A stretch of DNA of 64,000 nucleotides, taken from the NCBI RefSeq assembly GCF_003966695.1, contig NZ_AP018829.1, forward strand, positions 186,001-250,000, in the 5' to 3' direction. This document shows positions 8,959-19,625 of this stretch, one piece after another. Source of the DNA: Asticcacaulis excentricus. Lineage in GTDB: Bacteria; Pseudomonadota; Alphaproteobacteria; Caulobacterales; Caulobacteraceae. The notes below the pieces were generated by a model. The model had not been told where the DNA came from. It saw nothing but the letters and a program-made list of their open reading frames with translations, and ran no database searches. A program made the position numbers and the translations under genes. Each line of letters starts with the position of its first letter. Position 1 is the stretch's first letter.

Positions 8959-9774
8959 ATGTTAAAGCAAACCTCCCCTGTCGCCATCGTTACAGGGGCA
9001 TCCACCGGTATCGGCCGCGCCACCGCTGCAGCGTTGCGAAAAGAGGGCTATCAGGTTTTCGGCACCAGTCGCAAACCGGCCGCACAGGGTCCGCAAGGCG
9101 TCGAAATGTGCCTGTGTGACGTGACAGACGCTAAGTCAGTAAGCGACCTGATCACCTACGTTGTCGAAAAGACGGGGCGTATCGATATTCTCGTCAACAA
9201 TGCCGGCCTTGGCATTACTGCGGGTGCAGAAGAAGTCTCCGTTGACCTCGCCAAGTCGCTGTTCGAGGTCAATGTTTTCGGCGCACTTCGTATGATCGGA
9301 GAGGTTCTCCCCATCATGCGGCGGCAAAAAGGCGGACGGATTATCAACCTGAGTTCTGTTCTGGGCTTCATGCCGGCCCCCTATATGGCGCATTATGCCG
9401 CCACCAAGCACGCCCTGGAAGGGTATTCGGAGTCACTGGATCACGAAGTGCGCGGTTTCGGTATTCGCGTCCTTCTGATCGAACCGGCCTATACGCGCAC
9501 ATCCTTCGATGCAAATGCGCTGTCGCCTGATCGGGTACTGGGCATTTATGAAGATGGCCGCGCGGGGGCAGAAGCGGTCATGGAAAAAGCGATGACCTCC
9601 GGAGACGATCCCGAAACCGTCGCGCAAACCGTCCTGAAAGCCGTCTCAGATCGCACCCCGAAGCTGCGGTATCCCGCTGGAAAGATGGCGAAACAGGTCT
9701 CCCTGTTGCGCCGGTTCGTGCCCGCCGCCGCTTTTGACAAGAGCCTGCGCCAGCAAAATGGCCTGCCGGTCTAG
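8959..9774 (+). CDS. Short-chain dehydrogenase/reductase
   Basis: A 271-residue classical SDR: the nucleotide-binding TGASTGIGR is near residue 12, NNAG follows, then the catalytic Ser in INLSSVLGF and the YAATK catalytic pair. The C-terminus is extended by about 20 residues relative to minimal SDRs, as in the SDR group annotated as oxidoreductases with broad carbonyl substrates. The ATG at 8,959 follows GGAG; the extra upstream codons overlap the operator and are discarded. It is the first gene of a two-gene operon with the exported hydrolase (44-base gap) under the HxlR operator. Substrate unknown. Confidence 0.9.
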   Translation: MLKQTSPVAIVTGASTGIGRATAAALRKEGYQVFGTSRKPAAQGPQGVEMCLCDVTDAKSVSDLITYVVEKTGRIDILVNNAGLGITAGAEEVSVDLAKSLFEVNVFGALRMIGEVLPIMRRQKGGRIINLSSVLGFMPAPYMAHYAATKHALEGYSESLDHEVRGFGIRVLLIEPAYTRTSFDANALSPDRVLGIYEDGRAGAEAVMEKAMTSGDDPETVAQTVLKAVSDRTPKLRYPAGKMAKQVSLLRRFVPAAAFDKSLRQQNGLPV

Positions 9775-9818
9775 ACCCTGTGCTTATCCCTTACCCCAAA
9801 ATCAAAAGGATATTTATC

Positions 9819-10760
9819 ATGACCACATCACGCAGAACCCTCTTCAAAGCCGGGGCTGGCATTGCCTCAACCCTGGCCCTTACGGCTCAGGAAGCTGCCG
9901 CTGCCCCCTCCTCTTCCAAACCAGATTATAGCCGCGCACCCAACCGATATGCGGTGGTCGAGGGCCGTACCCTCGCCTATCGCTCGGTGGGTACCGGTAA
10001 GCCACTTGTGTTGTTCAACCGGTTTCGCGGGACGCTGGATACGTGGGACCCTCTCTTCATCGACAGCCTTGCGGCACAGGGTTTTCAGGTGATTACCTTT
10101 GATTACTCCGGCCTTGGCCTGTCCACCGGCGAGAAAAGCTACAATCCGCCGTCACTTGTGAAAGATGGTCGGGATCTTATTCTCGCTCTGGGCCTGAAGG
10201 ATGTGGCCGTTGGCGGCTGGTCTATCGGGGGGATAGCTGCGCAGATTTATCTGGCGATGTTCGGACAGGACATCACGCACGTCGTTCTGATTGCCACTAC
10301 ACCGCCAGGCAAGCTCGTTAAAATGGCCGAACAGCTTTTCTACGACACCGCCGCAAAACCCGGTATCGACCTTGATCAGTTCACAACTGTTTTCTTTGAG
10401 CCCGCAGATGAGGGCAGCCGGGCCGCGTCGAAGCGCTCTCTTGAGCGCATCCTAACGCGCAAAGAGGGTCGCGCCCCGGACGTCGATGCCGCCTGGGGCA
10501 TCAGCCAGATCGGGATGACACCTCAGAACCCTGTGGTGCCCTCGGATGACCTCCTGAATCTGCTGAAATCGACCCACGTACCAATTCTTCATTTGGGGGC
10601 TGACCACGACATCATCTTCCCGGTGGAAAACTGGTATGCGCTAAATGAACATTTGCCCAGCACACGCCTGATCACTTTTCCGAAAGCAGGCCACGGTCCG
10701 CAGCACCAGTACCCCGAAGAGGCCGCGCTTTACATCGCTGCCTTCCTGAAGTTTGGATAA
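9819..10760 (+). CDS. Tat-exported alpha/beta hydrolase
   Basis: A 313-residue hydrolase beginning with a twin-arginine signal (MTTSRRTLFKAG…ALTAQEAAAA), so it should fold in the cytoplasm and act in the periplasm. The nucleophile elbow is GGWSIGG (Ser about 135); the acid is probably in HLGADHDIIFP and the histidine in AGHGPQHQYP, the order expected for the fold. It starts at ATG 9,819 after an AAAAGGA ribosome-binding site and follows the SDR gene closely. An esterase or lactonase role is possible; haloperoxidase-like relatives share the layout. Substrate not assignable. Confidence 0.87.
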   Translation: MTTSRRTLFKAGAGIASTLALTAQEAAAAPSSSKPDYSRAPNRYAVVEGRTLAYRSVGTGKPLVLFNRFRGTLDTWDPLFIDSLAAQGFQVITFDYSGLGLSTGEKSYNPPSLVKDGRDLILALGLKDVAVGGWSIGGIAAQIYLAMFGQDITHVVLIATTPPGKLVKMAEQLFYDTAAKPGIDLDQFTTVFFEPADEGSRAASKRSLERILTRKEGRAPDVDAAWGISQIGMTPQNPVVPSDDLLNLLKSTHVPILHLGADHDIIFPVENWYALNEHLPSTRLITFPKAGHGPQHQYPEEAALYIAAFLKFG

Positions 10761-10771
10761 CCTTAGCCAGC

Positions 10772-10818
10772 AAGCTATGCCCCTTGCGCCTCCTGACGAC
10801 GCGTAAGGGGCATAGCTT
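10772..10818 (+). terminator. Terminator-like hairpin after the SDR-hydrolase operon
   Basis: AAGCTATGCCCCTT (10,772-10,785) pairs perfectly over 14 bases with AAGGGGCATAGCTT (10,805-10,818). It begins 12 bases after the hydrolase stop codon. A short TTT follows. The strength and position suit an intrinsic terminator. Confidence 0.65.
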
Positions 10819-10954
10819 TCGAGAATGAGCTAACCTACTCAGGTGCTTCGATGCCCACTGTGGCCGAGCCGCGGGGATGATAGGTTCACCCTCTACAGAC
10901 ACAGTCCAGCAAGGGCCGGTCGAATATGCTCGCCACCCAAACGGAGCTCGTCAC

Positions 10955-12139
10955 ATGACATTGCGCGAAATTATTATTGCCAACCCGGTACGCACCGCCA
11001 TCGGCAATTTTAACGGGTCGTTGAAAACAATCCCGGCAACCGAACTCGGAGCCACCGTTGTCCGCGAAGTTATTCACAGAAGCGGGGTCAACACGGCAGA
11101 TCTCGGGGCTGTAGTAATGGGGAATGTCATCCAAGCTGGCAACCGGATGAACCCGGCCCGGCAGGCGGCCATCCGAGGCGGCGCACCGGTTCACGTACCT
11201 GCGATGACGGTCAATCGTGTCTGTGGGTCGGGCGCTCAGGCCATATTAACGGCAGCGGCGGAGATAGCAAACGGCGACTATGAGGTGGCGATTGCAGGTG
11301 GAATGGAAAACATGGACCGCGCGCCGTACCTTATGGAAGGTGGGCGCTGGGGGTATCGCATGGGGGCGGGCCAGATACTGGACAGTGCGCTGACTGATGG
11401 CTTGGTAGATGCTTTTTCCGGAGAGCATTCCGGCTGGCATACCGAAGATATGATCTCGAAAGTGGGTATTACGAGGCGAGATCAGGACGCCTTTGCCGCG
11501 CGCTCGCATCAGCGCTTTGTTGCCGCGCGTGATGCCGGCCTTTTTGTGGATCAAATCGTTGGTGTGGAGGTCAAAGGACGAAAAGGGGTCGATATCTTCG
11601 ATGTTGATGAAGCTCCGCGACCAGATACAACGGAGGACACCCTGGGCAAGCTCAAACCCGCATTCAGGTACGACGGGACGATTACCGCTGGTAACGCACC
11701 GGGCCTGAACAGTGGCGCAGCTGCCATGATAGTAGCCGACAGAGCATTTGCCGATGCGTCTGGAATCGATCCCATTGGCAGATTGGCAGGTTATGGGGTT
11801 GCTGCGGTTGAACCTGGACTTTTTGGCCTTGGCCCGGTTCCGGCCGTCAAAAAAGCTCTTGCCCGCGCGGACTGGAGCCTCGGCGATTTGGAACGGATCG
11901 AAATCAACGAAACCTTTGCCGCCGTACCACTGGCTGTGGCCAAAGAGCTCGGACTTCCCTTGGATATTATAAACACAGATGGCGGCGCGGTGGCGCATGG
12001 TCACCCGATCGGCGCAACTGGCGCGGTCTTAGTGACGCGCTTGCTACACGCCATGCGCCGGGATGGTATACGCCGTGGCATTGTTACCTTGTGCATTGGC
12101 GGAGGTCAGGGCATCGCGCTGGCACTAGAGTCGCTCTAA
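10955..12139 (+). CDS. Acetyl-CoA acetyltransferase-type thiolase
   Basis: A 394-residue thiolase, normal length. The acyl-accepting Cys is Cys90 in VNRVCGSG; the C-terminal active-site elements are NETFA (in place of the usual NEAFA), AHGHPIGATGA with the catalytic His, and CIGGGQG with the second Cys. It would condense two acetyl-CoA units or cleave a 3-ketoacyl-CoA in the cytoplasm. The ATG at 10,955 is chosen over an upstream in-frame one because homologues begin at about this point (MTLREIIIANPVRTAIG) and GGAG precedes it. It stands alone between hairpins, with no beta-oxidation partners nearby, so its pathway is unclear. Confidence 0.93.
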   Translation: MTLREIIIANPVRTAIGNFNGSLKTIPATELGATVVREVIHRSGVNTADLGAVVMGNVIQAGNRMNPARQAAIRGGAPVHVPAMTVNRVCGSGAQAILTAAAEIANGDYEVAIAGGMENMDRAPYLMEGGRWGYRMGAGQILDSALTDGLVDAFSGEHSGWHTEDMISKVGITRRDQDAFAARSHQRFVAARDAGLFVDQIVGVEVKGRKGVDIFDVDEAPRPDTTEDTLGKLKPAFRYDGTITAGNAPGLNSGAAAMIVADRAFADASGIDPIGRLAGYGVAAVEPGLFGLGPVPAVKKALARADWSLGDLERIEINETFAAVPLAVAKELGLPLDIINTDGGAVAHGHPIGATGAVLVTRLLHAMRRDGIRRGIVTLCIGGGQGIALALESL

Positions 12140-12149
12140 CCGAGGTAGT

Positions 12150-12183
12150 GATAGCGGCGGCTTTTCCTATTGCCACCGCTATC
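12150..12183 (+). terminator. Possible terminator hairpin after thiolase gene
   Basis: GATAGCGG (12,150-12,157) pairs with CCGCTATC (12,176-12,183); an inner CGGC/GCC(A) pairing is imperfect. There is no T-run, so it may simply be a stabilising 3' hairpin. The rest of the gap up to 12,339 shows nothing recognisable. Confidence 0.4.
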
Positions 12184-12339
12184 GGTGCCGCCGAGTCCGG
12201 CGTGTGGGTAGGAACACAATTTATCCACCTTCGCTGATGGCTGAGTCATACGAGAGGACGAACAAACAGCGAGCCAATGGACACGACCCGGTGCTCAGCC
12301 GCTACGCGACTGGAACCATCTGTTCTGGTATAGTGCAGG

Positions 12340-13964
<1,625 letters not shown>

Positions 13965-13997
13965 TAGATTTCTCTCAGCTGGAGCAGACCATTTTGA

Positions 13998-15032
<1,035 letters not shown>

Positions 15033-15866
15033 TTAACCAGGGGTGGGCAGTTTCCCCGCGCGCATGGCCGCGATGACACCACCATCAATCAACAGGTCGC
15101 TGCCCGTGATGAAGCCGGCGTCCGGCCCAAGTAAGAAGCTGGCGGCCACCGCAATTTCTTCAGGCGGGGCCATACGCTTTGATGGCGAGGCCTGAACCAT
15201 TGCCCGATAGATGTCGCCAATTTCGGAATTCAGTTCGTGCGCTGCCAGCGGCGTGACAATGATACCCGGACTGATCGCATTGACGCGCGCGCCGCGTTCG
15301 CCCCAGCGGATTGCTTCCGCCTGCACGCGCAGGAAGTTGGCGCGCTTGGCCACCATATAGGCGACCAGGGTATTCGGAACGGCCTCGGACTGCAGGCATG
15401 GCAATGACAGCAACTGATCCGCCGGCGTTTCGGCGAGACTCTTTTCATCGGCTTCGGGCAACTGACGCATCATGTGACCCGCCATGCTGGAGATGATCAA
15501 CCCGGAGCCTCCTGGCGCGATCACCTCGCCGAAGACTTCAAAAACCAGCGCAGACCCATAGAGATCAACCTCCAGAACCTTCTCGACAGATGCCATGTTG
15601 GGAGAAAGGCCTGCCGTATTAATGACCTGTGTAACGGGCCCCAGGTCTGCTGCCCCGGAGGCGAGCGCCTGAACCGACTCGCGGTTTGTTACGTCTACTA
15701 TCTGGGCAACGACGGAATAACCGGCATCGGAGAGGTCCTTTGCGGCTTTCGAAAGGGTTTCGTTGTTCCAGTCAGCCAGAAGGAGCGTACGCCCAAAACC
15801 CTGTCTGCGCGCAATCGCCTGGCCTATCCCTCCAACACCGATCACGACGATAACGTCCCTGCTCAT
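15033..15866 (-). CDS. Short-chain dehydrogenase/reductase with GVGGIG cofactor loop
   Basis: A 277-residue SDR and first gene of the operon. The cofactor loop is VVIGVGGIGQAIAR instead of the classical TGxxxGIG, and the proline-glycine signature after the active site reads RVNAISPGIIVTPLA; the YMVAKRANF segment supplies the Tyr and Lys. Such GVGGIG members are annotated only as oxidoreductases. An AAGGAG ribosome-binding site lies 8 bases before ATG 15,866. The gap to the divergent TetR gene carries a TGTCA-N5-TGACA palindrome, so TetR may control both directions. Confidence 0.88.
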   Translation of the reverse strand: MSRDVIVVIGVGGIGQAIARRQGFGRTLLLADWNNETLSKAAKDLSDAGYSVVAQIVDVTNRESVQALASGAADLGPVTQVINTAGLSPNMASVEKVLEVDLYGSALVFEVFGEVIAPGGSGLIISSMAGHMMRQLPEADEKSLAETPADQLLSLPCLQSEAVPNTLVAYMVAKRANFLRVQAEAIRWGERGARVNAISPGIIVTPLAAHELNSEIGDIYRAMVQASPSKRMAPPEEIAVAASFLLGPDAGFITGSDLLIDGGVIAAMRAGKLPTPG

Positions 15867-16023
15867 TGTCCTATCTCCTTAAGGTCGGATGATTTCCGCT
15901 GATTTCGAGATAGATATACGAGACAAGACTATTACCGATTAGCCGCTCAATTTCGCTTGGTCTTATACCGCGAGCTTATAAATCAGTTGACGCACCTAAA
16001 ACACCCCACGCGCAATCGGCATT

Positions 16024-16038
16024 TGTCATTTGCTGACA
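16024..16038. promoter_or_regulatory. TetR-type operator, copy 1
   Basis: TGTCA at 16,024-16,028 and TGACA at 16,034-16,038 form an inverted repeat with a 5-base spacer, 33 bases before the TetR start. The same half-sites and spacing occur at 16,675-16,695 upstream of the aldehyde dehydrogenase. The rest of the 15,867-16,070 gap shows no other clear signal. Confidence 0.6.
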
Positions 16039-16070
16039 TTTGCGATACATCGCGGGCTTGTGGACCAAGG

Positions 16071-16658
16071 ATGAAGACAGTGAGCTTAAGAGAGCGCAAA
16101 AAAGACAAAACACGGCAAGCCTTGCTGGAGGCGGCCCTGCGCTTGTTTGCAATCCAGGGCTTTACCGAAACCACCATCAATCAGATTGCGGCGGAAGTTG
16201 AGGTATCACCGCGCACCCTGCTCCGGTATTTTCCGACCAAAGAAGACATTGTAGTGAGTTGCGTTGAAGAAACCATGTCGGCGTTTATGGATCGCTTCTC
16301 CCAGGTGTCACCGGAAGAGCCCCCTCACCTATCACTGCTTGCGGGTGCTCGGGCCATCCTCGAGACTTATCAGTCAAAAGCCGATTTTTACCTGACCGTT
16401 GAGCGCGCTATAGCTGCGTCACCGGATATACGGGCGCGCAAACTGGAAATGTCGGCAAGCCTGGCTGAACAGGTCACGACGCTTTTGAAAATTCGCGCGG
16501 GGCTTACCCCCATTGCGCAGTGGCAAGCCGAACTCTATCCCGACATCGTCTTCTCGATCTTACGTAAGGTTATCGGGCGATGGGTAGCGGAAAACGGAAA
16601 AGACCCTCTTACTGAGCTCTTTGATACCGCAAGTCGTCTGGTCAGTTTCGAGAATTGA
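16071..16658 (+). CDS. TetR-family transcriptional regulator (aldehyde dehydrogenase operon)
   Basis: A 195-residue regulator: the N-terminal helix-turn-helix (residues about 10-55) reads LLEAALRLFAIQGFTETTINQIAAEVEVSPRTLLRYFPTK, followed by an all-helical ligand domain. The frame is open well upstream, but the upstream residues are not family-like. ATG at 16,071 or the GTG nine bases later are the plausible starts; AAGGA at 16,067 is better spaced for the GTG. Matched palindromes before this gene and before the aldehyde dehydrogenase gene suggest it represses both itself and the downstream pair. The ligand is unknown, possibly an aldehyde handled by the neighbouring enzymes. Confidence 0.88.
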   Translation: MKTVSLRERKKDKTRQALLEAALRLFAIQGFTETTINQIAAEVEVSPRTLLRYFPTKEDIVVSCVEETMSAFMDRFSQVSPEEPPHLSLLAGARAILETYQSKADFYLTVERAIAASPDIRARKLEMSASLAEQVTTLLKIRAGLTPIAQWQAELYPDIVFSILRKVIGRWVAENGKDPLTELFDTASRLVSFEN

Positions 16659-16674
16659 GCGTGGCCAGTTATTC

Positions 16675-16695
16675 AAATGTCACTTATTGACATTT
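16675..16695. promoter_or_regulatory. TetR-type operator, copy 2 (aldehyde dehydrogenase promoter)
   Basis: AAATGTCA (16,675-16,682) and TGACATTT (16,688-16,695) are perfect 8-base arms around a 5-base spacer. The core TGTCA-N5-TGACA equals copy 1 before the TetR gene. A weaker TGTC…GACA pair follows at about 16,696-16,710, perhaps a second half-occupied site. It lies between the TetR stop codon and the aldehyde dehydrogenase gene. Confidence 0.72.
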
Positions 16696-16847
16696 GTCAT
16701 CAAAAGACATAAATGCATGTCTGAGCGCAGCCCCCTTGTAGGTCAAGCTCTCGCGTCCCGGAAAATCCGCCTCGCGAAATGAAACGCGCGTATCTCGCCT
16801 TCCCTTAAAGGCGTGATAGCACCCGCGCGCCTGAAATGGAGCGTTCC

Positions 16848-18287
16848 ATGCATTCCCCCAACTATATGTCTCTTTATCAGTGGATTGACGGCAAAAAACT
16901 GTCTGGCGACGGACGCGCCACGAGCCAGGTTCTTAACCCGTTTGATGGTACGGTTCTCGCCGAGATGCCGCACGCTACGGCTGCCGATTTAGCCGAGGCG
17001 CTGAAGTCATCAGAGCGTGCTTTCAAGCTATGGCGTCTGGTTCCGGCCTGGGAACGGTCAGCCATTATCCTGAAGGCCACAGACCTTATCCGTGAACGGC
17101 TCGAGCGTTTCGCACTCATGCTGACCCTCGAAGTCGGCAAACCTCTGGCGGAAGCCCGGATGGAAATGGGCCTGACCATTGAGTCCATGCAATGGGCCGG
17201 TGAAGAAGCCAAACGCATCTATGGTCGGACGGTTGCCTCGCGTCTGCCGCACGGCCGGGCAATCATCTCACGTGAGCCCATCGGACCTGTAGCGGCCTTT
17301 GCACCGTGGAACGTACCTGCTCTGCTGACAGGCCGCAAGATTGCCGCTGCGCTTGCCGCGGGTTGTTCGATGATCATCAAACCGTCGGAAGAGACCCCCG
17401 CGACCTGCCTTCTCATCGCGGAAGCCTTTGCCGACGCTGGGCTGCCAGCCGGTGTGCTCAACGTCGTTCTGGGGGATCCGGCAGAAATTTCACACACTCT
17501 GATTTCTTCGCCCATCATCAAGAAGGTGTCCTTCACGGGCCCGACGCCGGTAGGCAAACAACTGGCCGCCCTCGCCGCCCAGCAAGTCACACCGGTGACT
17601 ATGGAACTTGGCGGGCATGCCCCTGTCATCGTGTGTGATGACGCCCACATCGATACCGTCGTCGCTTTCTCGGTCCCGAACAAGTATTTCAATGCCGGCG
17701 CCAGTTGCATTGCTCCGACGCGCTTCTATGTTCAGGACGCCGTCTACGATGAATTTGTCGCGAAGTTCAGTGCCGCCGCTGGTGACATCAAGGTCGGCAG
17801 CGGCCTTGACCCAGAAACCAGAATGGGTCCGCTGGCCAATGCCCGGCGGCTGAGCGCCATGGAGCGTCTGATTGCCGACGCTTTGGCGCACGGTGGCAAA
17901 CTCACGGCGGGTGGCAAGCGCATCGGAAATCAGGGATTCCTGTTTGAACCGACCGTGCTGGTGGACGTGCCGGAAACCGCGCAGATTATGAATGATGAAC
18001 CGTTTGGTCCGGTCGCCATTATCTCGCGCTTCTCGCAGGTCGAAGACGCCATCGAAAAGGCGAACCGTCTGCCCTTCGGTCTGGCTGCCTACGCTTTTAC
18101 CACATCAACCGCCCGCGCGGCGCTTCTGTCTGACACGCTCGAAAGCGGAATGGTTGGCATCAACACCTATTATTTCGGCATGCCTGAGGCGCCCTTCGGT
18201 GGCGTCAAACAAAGCGGTTATGGCAGCGAAAACGGAACCGAAGGCATTGACGCTTATCTGGTTACAAAGTTCACCAATCAGGCATAG
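16848..18287 (+). CDS. NAD(P)-dependent aldehyde dehydrogenase
   Basis: A 479-residue class-I-like aldehyde dehydrogenase oxidising an aldehyde to an acid in the cytoplasm. Glu253 in MELGGHAP and the nucleophile Cys287 in NAGASCIAPTRF are in place, as are the FAPWNVPAL and FTGPTPVGK cofactor motifs. The length and the EEAKRIYGR/SREPIGPVAAFAPWN blocks resemble succinate-semialdehyde or glycolaldehyde dehydrogenases, but exact specificity is not readable. I prefer the ATG at 16,848, six bases after GGAG, over the in-frame ATG 12 bases earlier, which lacks a ribosome-binding site. It lies directly behind a strong TetR-type operator and 128 bases before an SDR gene on the same strand. Confidence 0.93.
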   Translation: MHSPNYMSLYQWIDGKKLSGDGRATSQVLNPFDGTVLAEMPHATAADLAEALKSSERAFKLWRLVPAWERSAIILKATDLIRERLERFALMLTLEVGKPLAEARMEMGLTIESMQWAGEEAKRIYGRTVASRLPHGRAIISREPIGPVAAFAPWNVPALLTGRKIAAALAAGCSMIIKPSEETPATCLLIAEAFADAGLPAGVLNVVLGDPAEISHTLISSPIIKKVSFTGPTPVGKQLAALAAQQVTPVTMELGGHAPVIVCDDAHIDTVVAFSVPNKYFNAGASCIAPTRFYVQDAVYDEFVAKFSAAAGDIKVGSGLDPETRMGPLANARRLSAMERLIADALAHGGKLTAGGKRIGNQGFLFEPTVLVDVPETAQIMNDEPFGPVAIISRFSQVEDAIEKANRLPFGLAAYAFTTSTARAALLSDTLESGMVGINTYYFGMPEAPFGGVKQSGYGSENGTEGIDAYLVTKFTNQA

Positions 18288-18415
18288 GCCCCGTGCCTGC
18301 TGACCCAACCTAAAGGGACAAACTGTCTCTTACAGGTCGCCTAAGGGCATAAGCCCACGAAGGCGAGACCACAAAATCAATCTTTTCATCCTTAAACCAC
18401 GAGCGAGACGATATC

Positions 18416-19162
18416 ATGCAACTCACAGACAATGTCATCTTCATTACGGGCGGCGCTTCCGGCATCGGCAGAGGGCTGGCTGAGGCATTCCATAAGCTTG
18501 GGAACCAGGTCATCATTGCCGGCAGGCGCGCAGCGCTGCTCGATGAGGTCACACAAGCGAACCCCGGCATGGCCTCTTTTGTGCTGGACATCAACGACCC
18601 CGCACATATCGCCAGCGTCGCTGCCCAAGCGATTGAGCAATTTCCAAAGCTCAACGTTCTTATTAACAATGCAGGCATGATGCCGTTCGATAACGTGGCG
18701 AATCCTATCGACGACGACATGGCTAAGGCGCAACTGACCACCAATCTGCTAGGGCCTATCCGGGTCACCTCGGCGTTCATCGAGCATCTCAAGGCACAGC
18801 CGCGTGCCACCATCGTCTACAACAGCTCAGCGCTGGCGTTTGCGCCGCTGGCACCTGCCGCTGTCTACTCGGCCACGAAGGCGGGTCTTCATTCGTTTGC
18901 CCTGTCTCAGCGGTTCATGCTGCGCAACACGTCTGTCACCGTACAGGAAATCGCCCCGCCCTGGGTCGAAACCGACCTGACGGAGGCGAAGGGCGGTATG
19001 CCGCTCGCCGCGTTCATTTCTGAAGCGATGCGCCAGCTTGCGACCGAAGCCGAAGAAATTGTCGTTGGTGATGCCGCTACGCTGCGCAACAATGCCGGCC
19101 CGAATGAGCATGCGCTCGTCAACGGTTTCAATGCGCAAATGGTGCAGATTTTTGGGGGCTGA
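18416..19162 (+). CDS. Short-chain dehydrogenase/reductase (DltE-like)
   Basis: A 248-residue SDR with FITGGASGIGRGLAE at the start, NNAG, a catalytic Ser in VYNSSALAF and YSATKAGLHSFALS for Tyr/Lys. The TGGASGIGRGLAE and LRNTSVTVQEIAPPWVET blocks are typical of the DltE group. It is likely the second gene of the TetR-controlled operon, 128 bases after the aldehyde dehydrogenase. A co-role in alcohol-to-aldehyde-to-acid conversion is a reasonable guess. Confidence 0.9.
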   Translation: MQLTDNVIFITGGASGIGRGLAEAFHKLGNQVIIAGRRAALLDEVTQANPGMASFVLDINDPAHIASVAAQAIEQFPKLNVLINNAGMMPFDNVANPIDDDMAKAQLTTNLLGPIRVTSAFIEHLKAQPRATIVYNSSALAFAPLAPAAVYSATKAGLHSFALSQRFMLRNTSVTVQEIAPPWVETDLTEAKGGMPLAAFISEAMRQLATEAEEIVVGDAATLRNNAGPNEHALVNGFNAQMVQIFGG

Positions 19163-19191
19163 GGCAGACCCGTCCCCCACATCAAGTCAAC

Positions 19192-19216
19192 GCAGGAGGG
19201 CCACCCGCCCTCCTGC
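19192..19216 (+). terminator. Strong hairpin after the SDR gene
   Basis: GCAGGAGGGC (19,192-19,201) pairs perfectly with GCCCTCCTGC (19,207-19,216) around a 5-base loop, 29 bases after the SDR stop. There is no T-run, so it may act as a 3'-end stabiliser with the following terminator doing the stopping. Confidence 0.5.
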
Positions 19217-19280
19217 GAAGAGCATACTCAGGCGATCAGGACCGCCCTGGAAATTGGTTCTTCCCAAGGCGGCATAAAAA

Positions 19281-19322
19281 AATGAGCGACCGGTTCTTAA
19301 GGGACCCGGTCGCTCATTTTTT
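19281..19322. terminator. Bidirectional rho-independent terminator
   Basis: AATGAGCGACCGG (19,281-19,293) pairs perfectly with CCGGTCGCTCATT (19,306-19,318). The stem is preceded by an A-run and followed by a T-run, so it can terminate transcription from both sides. It separates the SDR gene from the convergent RND operon. Confidence 0.85.
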
Positions 19323-19339
19323 AGCGGATATCGTTCAGA

Positions 19340-19470
19340 TTAGAGCGAAATGACTTTAAGTGGTATCGCCATTTCGCTCTAAACTCTTGTTTTTTAGCGA
19401 TGTTTTTTTCGGAAGACCGCTCGCACTTTTGGCTTCGCCGAACTTCGTTTCCGCCCATCGCTTCAAACCG
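19340..19470 (-). repeat. Intergenic hairpin repeat R1, copy a (inverted)
   Basis: Read on the minus strand this stretch matches copy b at 54,705-54,820 over about 80 bases: a GCGGAAACG…GTTCGGCGAAGCCAAAAGTG block, a CATCGC(T/G)A(A/C)AAAACAA linker and then a TTAGAGCG hairpin. The hairpin here is TTAGAGCGAAATG (19,340-19,352) with CATTTCGCTCTAA (19,370-19,382), 13 perfect pairs. No coding potential. Confidence 0.8.
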
Positions 19471-19487
19471 AAACTCGAGACTAACCG

Positions 19488-19625
19488 TTAGAGCGGAATG
19501 ATTCCTACTGGAATCATTCCGCTGAAGCCGCCATTGAGGCGGCGGCCAAGGTGGCGCAAGCCACCGCCCGGCGAGGGGCTAAACAAAAGCTGGATCATTA
19601 TGTTTCTACCAGAAATCATAATGAT
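19488..19625 (+). repeat. Intergenic multi-hairpin repeat R2, copy A
   Basis: About 138 bases, found again in inverted orientation at 40,103-40,246 with very few differences in the roughly 100-base core. It holds four hairpins in order: AGCGGAATGATTCC with GGAATCATTCCGCT (14 pairs), a GCCGCC…GGCGGC stem, a GTGGC…GCCAC stem and an ATCATTATG…CATAATGAT stem. The downstream end overlaps the last codons of the convergent RND transporter gene and supplies its stop codon. Confidence 0.82.
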
